Source of the DNA: Nitrososphaeria archaeon
GTDB taxonomy: Archaea; Thermoproteota; Nitrososphaeria; Geothermarchaeales; JDFR-13
Reading direction: 5' to 3'
Assembly: GCA_027078545.1 (NCBI GenBank)
Contig: JALWXN010000004.1
Coordinates: 516,737-580,736 of the forward strand
Length of the DNA stretch: 64,000 bases
Each line of letters starts with the position of its first letter. The first letter of the stretch is position 1. The notes beneath the pieces are model-generated. The model made no database searches, was not told the DNA's origin, and saw only the letters and a program-made list of their open reading frames with translations. Below are positions 11,420 through 20,785 of the stretch, one piece after another. Made by a program: the position numbers and the translations under genes.

Positions 11420-11562
11420 CCGTGGCTTTTCTTTTGTTTCTACATAGATGTTTTTGGTGTTTCTATTATTTAAGTTTTATGTGTGTCAAACCTCTGATCC
11501 TGCAGGGGGTTTATAAAGATGTGACGCAGAAAAGTATATAAACCCTTATAAAGGGGGGTCTT
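11420..11562 (-). promoter_or_regulatory. Leader of CRISPR array 2
   Basis: Near-identical to 33259-33401 beside array 3; next to the intact-repeat end of the array. Confidence 0.9.
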
Positions 11563-11589
11563 GGATCTAGGCTTCTTCTGTCGTTGTCG

Positions 11590-13497
11590 CTATGTGTCTT
11601 TGGTGTTCTGTGTGGTTTTTTCTTCTTTGTCCTCGTCCTTGTCTTTGATCCCTAGTTTTTCTTTGATCCATTTGATTTTTAGTTCTAGTCTTTTTTTCCT
11701 GTGTCTTGGCTGGGCTAGGACGCTGTGTCCGTGGCTTCCCTTTAGGAAGACTAGTAGTAGGGACTCTTTCTTATGGGTTCTGAGGGCTAGGTGCATTGCC
11801 AGTGCCTGGTCTATGTAGCAGCGGTAGTCCTCTAGGCTGTGGATTATGAGTACTGGTGTCTTCACCCTGTGGGCGTGGTAGGCGGGGCTCTTCTCCACAT
11901 ATTTCTCCAGGTTGTCTAGCGGTGTCCCGCCTATCTGGTCTGGGTTGAACCAGTATCCTATGTCTGATGCCCAGTAGTCTGCTATCCAGTCGGCTATCCC
12001 GTTCTCGCTCACGGCTGCCTTGAATAGGTCTGTCTGGGTTATTATCCAGTTGGTCATGTAGCCGCCGTAGCTTATCCCGGTGACGGCTGTCTTCTCCCTG
12101 TCGACTGGGTATCTCTCCATGACCTCCTCGACGAACCTCATTATCTGTCTATAGTCGATCTCTCCGTAGCGCCCCCTTATATCGGCGAACTCCTCTGTGT
12201 AGCCCTCGCTCCCATGTGGGTTGCAATATGCAACCAGGAAGCCCTGGCTAGCCATTAGCTGCATCTCTGGGTGGAAGTAGTAGCCGTACATCCCCTTTGG
12301 CCCGCCGTGGATATAGAGTATCAATGGGTATGGCCCATCCCCATCAGGCTTGATGACCCAGCCGTCGATCTCCTCCCCCTCGGCCTCTATGGTGAGCTTC
12401 TCCGGCCTATATAGCTTGGCCTCCTCCACGAGCCATGTGTTGAGGCTCGTGACCCTCTCCTCCACCTCCTCGCCATACCTGTAGATCTCTGGCGGCTCTG
12501 TCGGGCTGGACATGACGTAGTATAGGTGTCTACCCCTTGCCGATGCCTGTATAACGTATTTCTCACCCCTTACGAGGTCCTCTATCCTGCCGCCCCTATA
12601 CCTCGCCAGGACGGACATGCCGGCGTCGCTGTAGGTTATGACTGGGTCCCCCATGTAGTCGCCGTGGATCCCGGTTATATCCCTGTCTAGGATGCCGCAG
12701 GAGAGGCATTCAGGCATGTTGTTGTATAGCATGTATAGCCGTCCATGGCTTGATATCCCTATCTCGAAGCGGTGTCCGAGGAAGTATAGCTTCTCGCCGA
12801 TGGATCTCGGCCTGTATATATGCATGTCGCTGAGGATCTCCCTACTCTCCCCGGTCTTGGGATCGAGGACCTTAAGCTTGTTCTTGAGGGGGTTTATCCA
12901 GTCCTCATATATCGTGTAGTATATCCTGCCCATGTGTACCTCGTATTCGAGGACTCCGTGCTCCTCCTCCGTGAGCCTCTTCACGTGGCCCGACTCAACC
13001 TCCACCCTGTATAGCTGGTCCCTCCTACCGGCTATTATCCCCATCCTGTCGAACCAGAGTGGGGCGTTATCGGTGTAGACGTAGTCGCCGTCCGGGTCGT
13101 AGCCGTCGGCCTCCTCCCCAGCCTGGACGATCAGTGTCTTACCGTCGAGCCACTCCACACCGGAGACCCCGTGTTTGAACCATGCCACGAGCCTGGGCTC
13201 GCCGCCCCTACCCACCACGTAGACGCCGTTACCCTCCTTCTTATCCTCATCCCTCCTGCTTATGAATGCTAGGAGCTCACCGTCCGGGCTCCATGAGGGA
13301 GCGGCGTCGTCCTTCCCCTGGAAATAGGTCTCGCCCCCGTCTCTCCATAGGATCCTTATCTCCCCCTGGTACTTGTTGTCCTCTGGCCTGGGGACTGATA
13401 CTGTGTAGGCTAGGTCGCCCTTAGCCGAGACATCTAGTAGGCCTATCCTGTTTAGTCGTATAACGTCGTCTATCTCGAGCCTCCTCATACCCCTCAT
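11590..13497 (-). CDS. S9-family (prolyl oligopeptidase / acylaminoacyl-peptidase-like) serine peptidase
   Basis: 635 aa; N-terminal beta-propeller, GISYGGYMTNW nucleophile elbow, HSLEDYRCYIDQA and GSHGHS catalytic Asp/His regions. Confidence 0.92.
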   Translation of the reverse strand: MRGMRRLEIDDVIRLNRIGLLDVSAKGDLAYTVSVPRPEDNKYQGEIRILWRDGGETYFQGKDDAAPSWSPDGELLAFISRRDEDKKEGNGVYVVGRGGEPRLVAWFKHGVSGVEWLDGKTLIVQAGEEADGYDPDGDYVYTDNAPLWFDRMGIIAGRRDQLYRVEVESGHVKRLTEEEHGVLEYEVHMGRIYYTIYEDWINPLKNKLKVLDPKTGESREILSDMHIYRPRSIGEKLYFLGHRFEIGISSHGRLYMLYNNMPECLSCGILDRDITGIHGDYMGDPVITYSDAGMSVLARYRGGRIEDLVRGEKYVIQASARGRHLYYVMSSPTEPPEIYRYGEEVEERVTSLNTWLVEEAKLYRPEKLTIEAEGEEIDGWVIKPDGDGPYPLILYIHGGPKGMYGYYFHPEMQLMASQGFLVAYCNPHGSEGYTEEFADIRGRYGEIDYRQIMRFVEEVMERYPVDREKTAVTGISYGGYMTNWIITQTDLFKAAVSENGIADWIADYWASDIGYWFNPDQIGGTPLDNLEKYVEKSPAYHAHRVKTPVLIIHSLEDYRCYIDQALAMHLALRTHKKESLLLVFLKGSHGHSVLAQPRHRKKRLELKIKWIKEKLGIKDKDEDKEEKTTQNTKDT

Positions 13498-13528
13498 TAT
13501 TGGCGCTAGGCCCGTGATAAATCCGGCT

Positions 13529-15172
13529 CTACATATCCATGTGGGGCCTCGACATCCAGTCCAGCTCTATAGCTACGAACCATATCGTCACTATCCACAT
13601 CGCGATGGCTATCACTATCTCTATGGCTAGGTTGAGCCTCCTCTGCCTCACCAGTGTACCGGCCCCATGTATCCTGGGTAGTACCCTGTAGGATAGTATG
13701 GTGGTACATGTCATTAGGAAGGCCATGGCGAGTGTGTTTGCCGCACCTGTGAGTAGTATCAGCCCCCCGGGCTGGGAGAGCATTATCTGGGGTATGGCTA
13801 TGGAGGTGTAGGCTATCCATGAGAGGTAGTAGGTCTTGGTGTAGCCTATCCCCCTCCTAGCCGCGAGGTAGATTATGGAGGGTATCATTACGAGGTAGAA
13901 GATGAGGATTACGTAGGATACGGGTGGGGATAGGGGTTTGAGCATCCGGAAGTGGAAGAGTACCTCTGAACCCATCGTGGCTAGGGCTGTGGGGATGGAG
14001 AGTATGAGTATCAGCTTGGGGAGTAGGTGGGGGTCGTCGCCATACTCCTCCCTCACCACGACGTAGGACGTCTCCGCCATGAACCGGCTGAACAGGTCTC
14101 CAGCCACTAGGTATATGTCGAAGAGGAATAGGAAGGCTATTGCTAGGAATGCTACCCTGCCGTATACGCCGTAGAGCGTCTCCATCCACTGGCTCTGTAT
14201 CTCCACCAGCTCATAGTCCCTTGGGAGGGTCACCCCTCTAGGTACGAGTATCGAGTAGGTGAGTAGTGTTGTGAGTATTATCGTGAAGGTGTTGAGGGAG
14301 ACGCCTATCAGGTTGTCCGTCCATAGCCAGTTGACCCACCTCCTCCACTCCTCCCTATCCTCCTCGGTCTCGACTACGAAGTCGTAGCCCGACTCTGGCA
14401 TCGCCTCCGGGGCGCCTGTCAATGGGCTCCTTATCCTGCCTACATGCCTAGCCTGTCCATAGCCCTTTTCCCTCACCCAGTAGCTGTAGGCGAGGTTCCA
14501 TATCCCCCCTGCCCCCGTATAGGCCATGAGGGTTACCCACGTCTTATAGTCCTCCATCTCCCAGCCGGGGAAGGGTGGCCAGTTGAACTGTGTGAAGCCT
14601 GTTAGATAGTCGGGTAGTGCCCTGGCAACGTCCGGGCTTATCAGGGCCACCGCCAGTAATCCGCCCATGGCCGTTACTGCTGCGAATGACTCGATCGCCT
14701 CTATCACCCTGTATACCGAGGGCCCTATCAAGACGACTATCATTGTTATGAGTACCACTATGAGGGACCAGAGCCTGACACCCTCTACTGGGGAGCCGGG
14801 TGGATAGTTGGTGAGTGAGTATATGGCTGAGGCAGCCGCACCTGCGTAGCCACCTACCCATGTGAAGATCATGGATATCAGGATGACCGTTGCCCAGCCG
14901 ACCCTCCTGTCGAGCCTGAAGAGCCCTGTTATTATCCCCTCGCCAGTGGCCAGTGTATACCTCCCTATCTCCTGGTTATACCATACCTGTATCGCTGAGA
15001 AGATTAGGAGCCAGCCTAGGAAGGATATTCCATACTTCGCCACCATGTAGGGCCACCATATCAGCTCCCCACTCCCCTGGCTAAGCCCCGCCCAGACTAG
15101 TCCAGGCCCCAGTACAGCAGCTACTCCCGGGAAGTATGGTATCCTCCTTCTCCTGAGGGGCTTCAGTGTCAT
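13529..15172 (-). CDS. Nramp-family-like multi-pass transporter (copy 1)
   Basis: 547 aa polytopic; GPGLVWAGLSQGSGELIWWPYMVAKYG at the Nramp TM1 position; paralog at 59864-61498. Confidence 0.7.
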   Translation of the reverse strand: MTLKPLRRRRIPYFPGVAAVLGPGLVWAGLSQGSGELIWWPYMVAKYGISFLGWLLIFSAIQVWYNQEIGRYTLATGEGIITGLFRLDRRVGWATVILISMIFTWVGGYAGAAASAIYSLTNYPPGSPVEGVRLWSLIVVLITMIVVLIGPSVYRVIEAIESFAAVTAMGGLLAVALISPDVARALPDYLTGFTQFNWPPFPGWEMEDYKTWVTLMAYTGAGGIWNLAYSYWVREKGYGQARHVGRIRSPLTGAPEAMPESGYDFVVETEEDREEWRRWVNWLWTDNLIGVSLNTFTIILTTLLTYSILVPRGVTLPRDYELVEIQSQWMETLYGVYGRVAFLAIAFLFLFDIYLVAGDLFSRFMAETSYVVVREEYGDDPHLLPKLILILSIPTALATMGSEVLFHFRMLKPLSPPVSYVILIFYLVMIPSIIYLAARRGIGYTKTYYLSWIAYTSIAIPQIMLSQPGGLILLTGAANTLAMAFLMTCTTILSYRVLPRIHGAGTLVRQRRLNLAIEIVIAIAMWIVTIWFVAIELDWMSRPHMDM

Positions 15173-15188
15173 CGCCCCACCTCTCTAT

Positions 15189-16307
15189 CTATCCCCTCAA
15201 TAGGTCAGTCTCTATCTCGACGCCTATCCCTGGCCTGTCGCCCAGCGCCTCCTCGAGGTCTATAGCCCCATCCCTGACCTCCGGCCTACCCCTCCTGACG
15301 AGCCTGTCCCGTAGCTCCGCCTCTAGGCCGTCGATCTGTATGTAGGCGAGGCCCTCCTCCGCAGCAGCTAGGTGTAGGGTTGCGTAGAAGCCGTATAGGG
15401 AGGCGTAGTAGTGGGGGCTGTAGAGGACCTTGTTCTTCCTGACTATCTCTATCAGCTCCCTGGCTATGCGGTAGCCCCCTGTCTTGGATACGTCTGGCAT
15501 ATAGATGTCTATAAGTCTATACTTCTCGAAGAGCCTTAGGAGGTCATACCTGTCATATATGTTCTCCCCACCTGCTATCCACAGCTCGTCGAAGTTCATT
15601 ATGGCTATCCTCTTCACCATGTCTAGGGCGCCTATGTCGTCCATGTAGACGGGCTCCTCGAACCACTTTATCAGCTCGCCTACTTCCTTGAGGAGTGAGA
15701 GGGCCTCCTCCATCGTGTAGCCCATGTTGGCGTCGACCATCACCCTCTCTATCCCCGTAGCCTCCACGAACTGCCTCACCATCTCGATATCCCGCTCCAG
15801 GTCGAAGCCCACCCTGAGCTTGAAGTCCTCCACGCCCTTGTCCATCCATCCCCTTACCCTGTCAATGTCTCCAGGGCCTAGGCCTGTAACGTATACCCTG
15901 GCTTCTCGGTTCTTCATCCCGCCTAGGAGCTGGTATACAGGCTTGTTCTCCATCCTGCCTAGTAGGTCGTGGAGAGCCATATCTATGCCTGACAATACCC
16001 TGGATATCGCGCCCTTCCCCCAGACCATGCGGAGGGGCTGTGTAGCCCTATAGAGGTGGTCGAGAGCCTCGTCAATGCTGCTCCATTCTCTATCCACAAT
16101 TAGTCTGGAGAGCTCCTCAATGGCTGCTGTGGTCTCTATCACTCCCCACCTGGGGAATAGGCTGAATATCTCTCCCCAGCCCTCATACTCCCCCGAGACT
16201 ATCTTGACGAAGAGGTAGGTCCTCTTATCCACCTCTCCATAGGAGAGCCTCAGTGGTCTGGGGGTCTTCTCCGTGGCTGTATAGATCTCTATCTCGTCTA
16301 TCCTCAA
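15189..16307 (-). CDS. Enolase-superfamily (mandelate racemase subgroup-like) enzyme
   Basis: 372 aa; metal-ligand motifs VDANMGY, FEEPV, GGEN; DVSKTGG and SPHYYAS (His) as in the MR subgroup. Confidence 0.85.
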   Translation of the reverse strand: MRIDEIEIYTATEKTPRPLRLSYGEVDKRTYLFVKIVSGEYEGWGEIFSLFPRWGVIETTAAIEELSRLIVDREWSSIDEALDHLYRATQPLRMVWGKGAISRVLSGIDMALHDLLGRMENKPVYQLLGGMKNREARVYVTGLGPGDIDRVRGWMDKGVEDFKLRVGFDLERDIEMVRQFVEATGIERVMVDANMGYTMEEALSLLKEVGELIKWFEEPVYMDDIGALDMVKRIAIMNFDELWIAGGENIYDRYDLLRLFEKYRLIDIYMPDVSKTGGYRIARELIEIVRKNKVLYSPHYYASLYGFYATLHLAAAEEGLAYIQIDGLEAELRDRLVRRGRPEVRDGAIDLEEALGDRPGIGVEIETDLLRG

Positions 16308-16314
16308 CAGGTCT

Positions 16315-16713
16315 TCACCCCTCGAGTATCTCGTATGGACTTGGCGTGGGCCACTCGGGTAGGAGTGGGACGAGCATCACCCCGCCTACAGCCACGTATC
16401 TAAGGGTCTCCCTCCCCGTATTGATGACCCGGTGCCTAGCGTTCACGGGTATATATACCGCGTCCCCAGCCGATATCTCGTGCCTCTCACCCTCGACCTC
16501 CACCACCCCACTTCCCTGGACTATGTAGTAGACCTCTTCACACCTATGCCTATGTAGGGGTGTGGAGTGACCCGGCTCGACCTCGACGAGGCCTAGGCAT
16601 AGGGTCTTTACGTCGAAGCCCTGCTCGGGATAGATCAGTTTCCAGTCCCTCACCCCGGGCCTCTCCATGGGGGCTCCGGATACATACTCCTCTCTACGTA
16701 TAACCACCCTCAT
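16315..16713 (-). CDS. Cupin-domain protein
   Basis: 132 aa; GHSTPLHRHRCEEVYYIVQGSGVVEVEGE cupin motif 1, YIPVNARHRVINTG motif 2. Confidence 0.92.
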   Translation of the reverse strand: MRVVIRREEYVSGAPMERPGVRDWKLIYPEQGFDVKTLCLGLVEVEPGHSTPLHRHRCEEVYYIVQGSGVVEVEGERHEISAGDAVYIPVNARHRVINTGRETLRYVAVGGVMLVPLLPEWPTPSPYEILEG

Positions 16714-16792
16714 AATACTGTAGATGCCCAGCCTATACTAATGAGGATCTTTACAGAGAGCCCCGTTTTATCTGTGGACGCCCTATTAATTC

Positions 16793-17626
16793 TTGATGAC
16801 GCGCTGGCCATATGTGCTGGGCCTATCCATAGCTGTCCTCACTATCCTAGGCCTCCTACTCCCTAGGGACATCTCACTCCCCCTCTGGCTCGTGATGGAT
16901 GTCCTAGGGGATGCGGAGGGCTATGTCGTCATAACCCTGGCACTGTACTTCCTCCTTAGCCCAAGGATAGGCTACTCCTCACTACTCATAATCCTTGTCA
17001 GTGGGCTTGTCAACATTTATCTGAAGGATCTGCTACGTATACCTAGGCCGGAGGATGCGTTGATAGAGGCTGAGGGCTACTCCTTCCCGAGTGGCCATGC
17101 CCAGGTATCGGGCACCTTCTGGACGGCCCTCTACCTATTCCTCAAGAGCAGAGCCGTGGTGGTGATCGGGGCTCCATACGTAGCCCTGATATCTGTCTCT
17201 AGGCTGGTCCTAGGAGTCCATACACCCGTCGATGTCCTGGGCGGCGTGGTGATAGGCTTCGTGGTGGGGCTCTCAGCACCATTCATCATTGAGCTTATCG
17301 ACGAGTATCTATTGACGAGGTATGGTGTCCACGTGATCCTAGGTAGTATAGCCCTATTGATGTATGTGGGGATGGGCTACGAGACGCTCCTAAAGATTGG
17401 GGGTGTCGCGCTCGGCATGGCCCTACACCACGTCTTCTACAGGGAGGACTTGGAGCTGGATATGAGGACTAGGCTACTAGGCTATGTGGGGTACCTAGTC
17501 CCCGCCTTCATACTCACTAGGCTGGCCATAGACCCTGTGACGACCTTCCTAGTCTTCCTAGTCATAGGTGGCTTGGCACCGGTCTACTACTTCAGGTTCC
17601 TCCCCCGTATGGGTAGAGGGGGTTAG
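16793..17626 (+). CDS. PAP2-family membrane phosphatase
   Basis: KDLLRIPRP, SFPSGHAQ, SRLVLGVHTPVDVLGG motifs; multiple TM segments. Confidence 0.9.
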   Translation: MMTRWPYVLGLSIAVLTILGLLLPRDISLPLWLVMDVLGDAEGYVVITLALYFLLSPRIGYSSLLIILVSGLVNIYLKDLLRIPRPEDALIEAEGYSFPSGHAQVSGTFWTALYLFLKSRAVVVIGAPYVALISVSRLVLGVHTPVDVLGGVVIGFVVGLSAPFIIELIDEYLLTRYGVHVILGSIALLMYVGMGYETLLKIGGVALGMALHHVFYREDLELDMRTRLLGYVGYLVPAFILTRLAIDPVTTFLVFLVIGGLAPVYYFRFLPRMGRGG

Positions 17627-17695
17627 GAATCTGCTTAAACACATGGTGATCCTGGGTAGCCACCCTATTTAAGCGTTGGGGGGATCAGGATATAC

Positions 17696-19651
17696 ATGTT
17701 TAGGAGGGGTTTGGCACCCCTAATGCTCGCCGTGCTACTCATGCTCCCGATGCTTCCAGCGGCCTCCAGCCCCAGCCCAAGGCCTGTCCTACCCGGTGCT
17801 ATAGAGGTGTACGACCTCTCATGGAGGGTGGAGAACGGTATACCCATCTTCTTCAACATCTTCCACGGCATGGAGACTGTGGCGACTGTGGCGGAGAACG
17901 GCTACTATATGAACCGTCTAACCATGACTGAGCATACCTCGACCCATATGGATGCCCCCTGCCACTTCGTCGAGGGGGCCTGGTGTGTCGATGAGATCCC
18001 TGTGAGGCGGCTCTACGGAGTAGCTGTCGTCATGGATGCGAGTAGATACATAATGGGTCCGAACGACACTATAACCGCTAGTGAGATAAGGATCTGGGAG
18101 ACGGTGACGGGGCTTAGGATCCCTAAGGGAGGGATACTCCTAGTCTACACCGGCTGGTCGGACTACTGGGGCCTCTACGACTCATGGGAGGAGTACATGG
18201 ACGCCACTGGTGGAGGTTTCCCAGGCTTCTCTGAGGACGCCGCTGACTACCTTATTGAGAGGGGTGTTATCGGGGTTGGTATAGATACGCTGAGCATCGA
18301 CCCAGCCCCGAGCACCGACTTCATCTTCCATAAGAAGCTACTAGCCACGAATGCCTGGGCCCTGGAGAATGTTAGGATACCCAGGGAGATACTTAACAGC
18401 TACGTCTTCCTATTCGTGGCGCCGATGAAGATTGACCAGGGCTCGGGCGCACCGACCAGGGTATTTGCATTCACGCTCGGCGAGGAGTACTTCCCCGTTG
18501 AGGAGGGGCTCATGCCACTTCCTGCTAAACCTGGCCCGCCGGTCCTGGAGGATTTCGAGCCTCCTAGGCACATGGTCCAGCTGGCCTTTGCACAGGAGAT
18601 GAAGCGTGCCTTCGACTCTGCCGTTATATACGACCTCTCCTGGGAGGTTAGGAATGGCATCCCACTCTTCTTCAACATATTCGACGGCTTCTCCAACCTA
18701 GCCACGATCGAGGAGCTGGGCTACTACATCAATAGGCTCGTAATGGTTGAGCATACCTCTACACATATGGATGCGCCGTGCCACTTCGTCGAGGGGGTGT
18801 GGTGTGTCGATGAGGTCCCGCCTGAGAGGCTGATCTCAAGGGCGGTCGTGATGGACGTCTCATGGGCCGTCTCGAGCCCTAACGATACTGTATCTGCTGA
18901 GGAGGTGCGTAGGTGGGAGAGGGAGGCTAATATCAGGATCTCGCCGGGGGACATAGTCCTCACCTATACTGGCTGGGGCGACTACTGGGGGCTGTACGAC
19001 GAGTGGGGCGACTATATGGATGCTACTGGAGGCGGCTTCCCAGGCTTCGCCGAGGACGCGGCCCAGATCTTCGTATCCAGGGGTGTATATGGAGTTGGTA
19101 TAGACACCCTGAGTACTGACCCAGCCCCATCCACGATCTTCCCCTTCCATAAACGTGTCCTAGAGGAGAATATCTATGGCCTGGAGAACGTCAGGCTCAC
19201 CCGTGACTCCCCAGTCCTGAACAGGACATTCACAGCCTTTGTATTCCCCTTCAAGGTTGGCATGGGCTCGGGCGGCACGACAAGGATATTCCTCCTAGAT
19301 GGGCTCGACATGTGGAGCGTCCTCGACGAGGTCGATGAGTGGCTAGAGATCTACAGGTATCTAGAGTGGAACAGGGCCTATAACCAGTACATAGGGAATG
19401 AGACGGCGTCACTGGGCAACTTCCTACGCAACATACGTGACGCGATAGACGATGTGAACAGCTCGTTGGAGGAGCTGGACCAGGCGGTGAAGGATCTCCA
19501 GCAGAGGATATCCGACCTGGAGGACGATGTCAAAGCCTCTAGGGAGGAGGTTGAGAGCCTATCCAGCCAGACAGGCCTAGCGATAGCGCTGTCACTCATA
19601 GCCCTGGCAGCCCTGGCACTATACATACTCATCACTAGGGCTAGGGAGTAG
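17696..19651 (+). CDS. Secreted, membrane-anchored protein with two tandem cyclase (kynurenine formamidase-like, COG1878) domains
   Basis: 651 aa; signal peptide; EHTSTHMDAPCHFVEG occurs twice (tandem ~300-aa repeat); C-terminal coiled coil and TM (AIALSLIALAALALYILI). Confidence 0.85.
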   Translation: MFRRGLAPLMLAVLLMLPMLPAASSPSPRPVLPGAIEVYDLSWRVENGIPIFFNIFHGMETVATVAENGYYMNRLTMTEHTSTHMDAPCHFVEGAWCVDEIPVRRLYGVAVVMDASRYIMGPNDTITASEIRIWETVTGLRIPKGGILLVYTGWSDYWGLYDSWEEYMDATGGGFPGFSEDAADYLIERGVIGVGIDTLSIDPAPSTDFIFHKKLLATNAWALENVRIPREILNSYVFLFVAPMKIDQGSGAPTRVFAFTLGEEYFPVEEGLMPLPAKPGPPVLEDFEPPRHMVQLAFAQEMKRAFDSAVIYDLSWEVRNGIPLFFNIFDGFSNLATIEELGYYINRLVMVEHTSTHMDAPCHFVEGVWCVDEVPPERLISRAVVMDVSWAVSSPNDTVSAEEVRRWEREANIRISPGDIVLTYTGWGDYWGLYDEWGDYMDATGGGFPGFAEDAAQIFVSRGVYGVGIDTLSTDPAPSTIFPFHKRVLEENIYGLENVRLTRDSPVLNRTFTAFVFPFKVGMGSGGTTRIFLLDGLDMWSVLDEVDEWLEIYRYLEWNRAYNQYIGNETASLGNFLRNIRDAIDDVNSSLEELDQAVKDLQQRISDLEDDVKASREEVESLSSQTGLAIALSLIALAALALYILITRARE

Positions 19652-19695
19652 AGAGACCCACCACCCACTTTTTATAAAGACCTATCCAGGAATGT

Positions 19696-19774
19696 GCCTG
19701 GGGCCGTCGATCCCCCGCCAACCTCATCACCAGGACACACCTAGCTCGTAGACGGGGGACGGTTCGCCCCAGGC
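19696..19774 (+). ncRNA. Candidate structured RNA (long imperfect hairpin)
   Basis: GCCTGGGGC (19696-19704) pairs perfectly with GCCCCAGGC (19766-19774); inner CGT/ACG and CCCCCG/CGGGGG helices; TATA-like tttttataaa ~25 nt upstream. Confidence 0.45.
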
Positions 19775-19822
19775 TGTCCTTATATATGTATATGGCGCTA
19801 GTGGTTATCAATCAACGCCCAT

Positions 19823-20647
19823 CTATATGGCCTCCCTGAACACCTTTGCCCAGAACCCAAGCTGCTCCGAAGGAGTATACATGTCACCCTTGTCTTCTAT
19901 CAGTCCGGCTCTCAGGAGGGCGCTTATATAGGAAGCCGCCGCACTACCTCCCTTAGAGATGCTCCCCTTGTTTATCAGCTTCTTGATGAGGTCGATATAG
20001 TCTCTGGGATAAGGTATCGGGGTCATGTCAGTAAGCTCTATATCATTGGGATCAGGGGCAAGCGTGGCTCTGAGATCGTCGGGCAACATGTCCAGTATCT
20101 CCTTCGCCCTCTCCTCGAACTCCTTTGGGGTATTCAGGGCCTTGAAGAATCTTTGCACGACTTCATCATTGATTGAGCCACGGGCCCCATCTACCCCCTT
20201 GGTATATACGTGGTACGCCTTCAGCGGCCTGACAACCATAGACATTATCAGGGTTACTGTGGAGACCATCTTCCTCCCACCCGTCACTAGTAGGTGTATA
20301 CTGTAGTCGGGAGAGTCTCTAAAGAGCCTAAGCTTTCCAGCCAACATCTCCACAAACTTCTCCACCTCGTCCCGAGTAGTCACGTCAGGGCCATCAATGA
20401 AGATGGATACGACGTCTCCATTCCCAAGCCCTAAGCTGGGTATGCCTCTCGGAGGTTTGCCATAGACGAGCTGGGCCTTAGCTATAGCGGCGGATGCATA
20501 ACACCTCCTGTCGGAGCTCCCTATAAGCAGGACCTTGTCGGGCAGCACCCCCTGAGAAGCCATCTTATAGACGAAGCTAGTCACTACACCGGGGCTAAAG
20601 CCGATAGGACATATAAAGACGTTCAACACACTCCGAGGATCAGACAT
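19823..20647 (-). CDS. CARF-domain protein without visible HEPN domain; C-terminal winged-helix-like region (cOA-responsive regulator or ring-nuclease candidate)
   Basis: 274 aa; FICPIGFSPGVVTSFV N-terminus, LLVTGGRKMVS CARF-type motif; no RxxxxH seen; divergent to cmr operon. Confidence 0.72.
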   Translation of the reverse strand: MSDPRSVLNVFICPIGFSPGVVTSFVYKMASQGVLPDKVLLIGSSDRRCYASAAIAKAQLVYGKPPRGIPSLGLGNGDVVSIFIDGPDVTTRDEVEKFVEMLAGKLRLFRDSPDYSIHLLVTGGRKMVSTVTLIMSMVVRPLKAYHVYTKGVDGARGSINDEVVQRFFKALNTPKEFEERAKEILDMLPDDLRATLAPDPNDIELTDMTPIPYPRDYIDLIKKLINKGSISKGGSAAASYISALLRAGLIEDKGDMYTPSEQLGFWAKVFREAI

Positions 20648-20785
20648 TCAGGGAGACACCTCCACCGGAAACAGGGGCAAACAAAAGACTCCCCCATAAA
20701 ATATTTAAAAAATATAGGCGGCATCCCCAGCAAAAATTCATGAAATAAAAAGAGTTATATATTTCATAAACACAACAAAATTACT

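Noticed and set aside
19681-19790. RNase P, SRP RNA or tRNA as identity for the 19.7-kb hairpin
   Set aside because: No conserved RNase P or SRP motifs and no cloverleaf; kept only as an unassigned structured RNA candidate.
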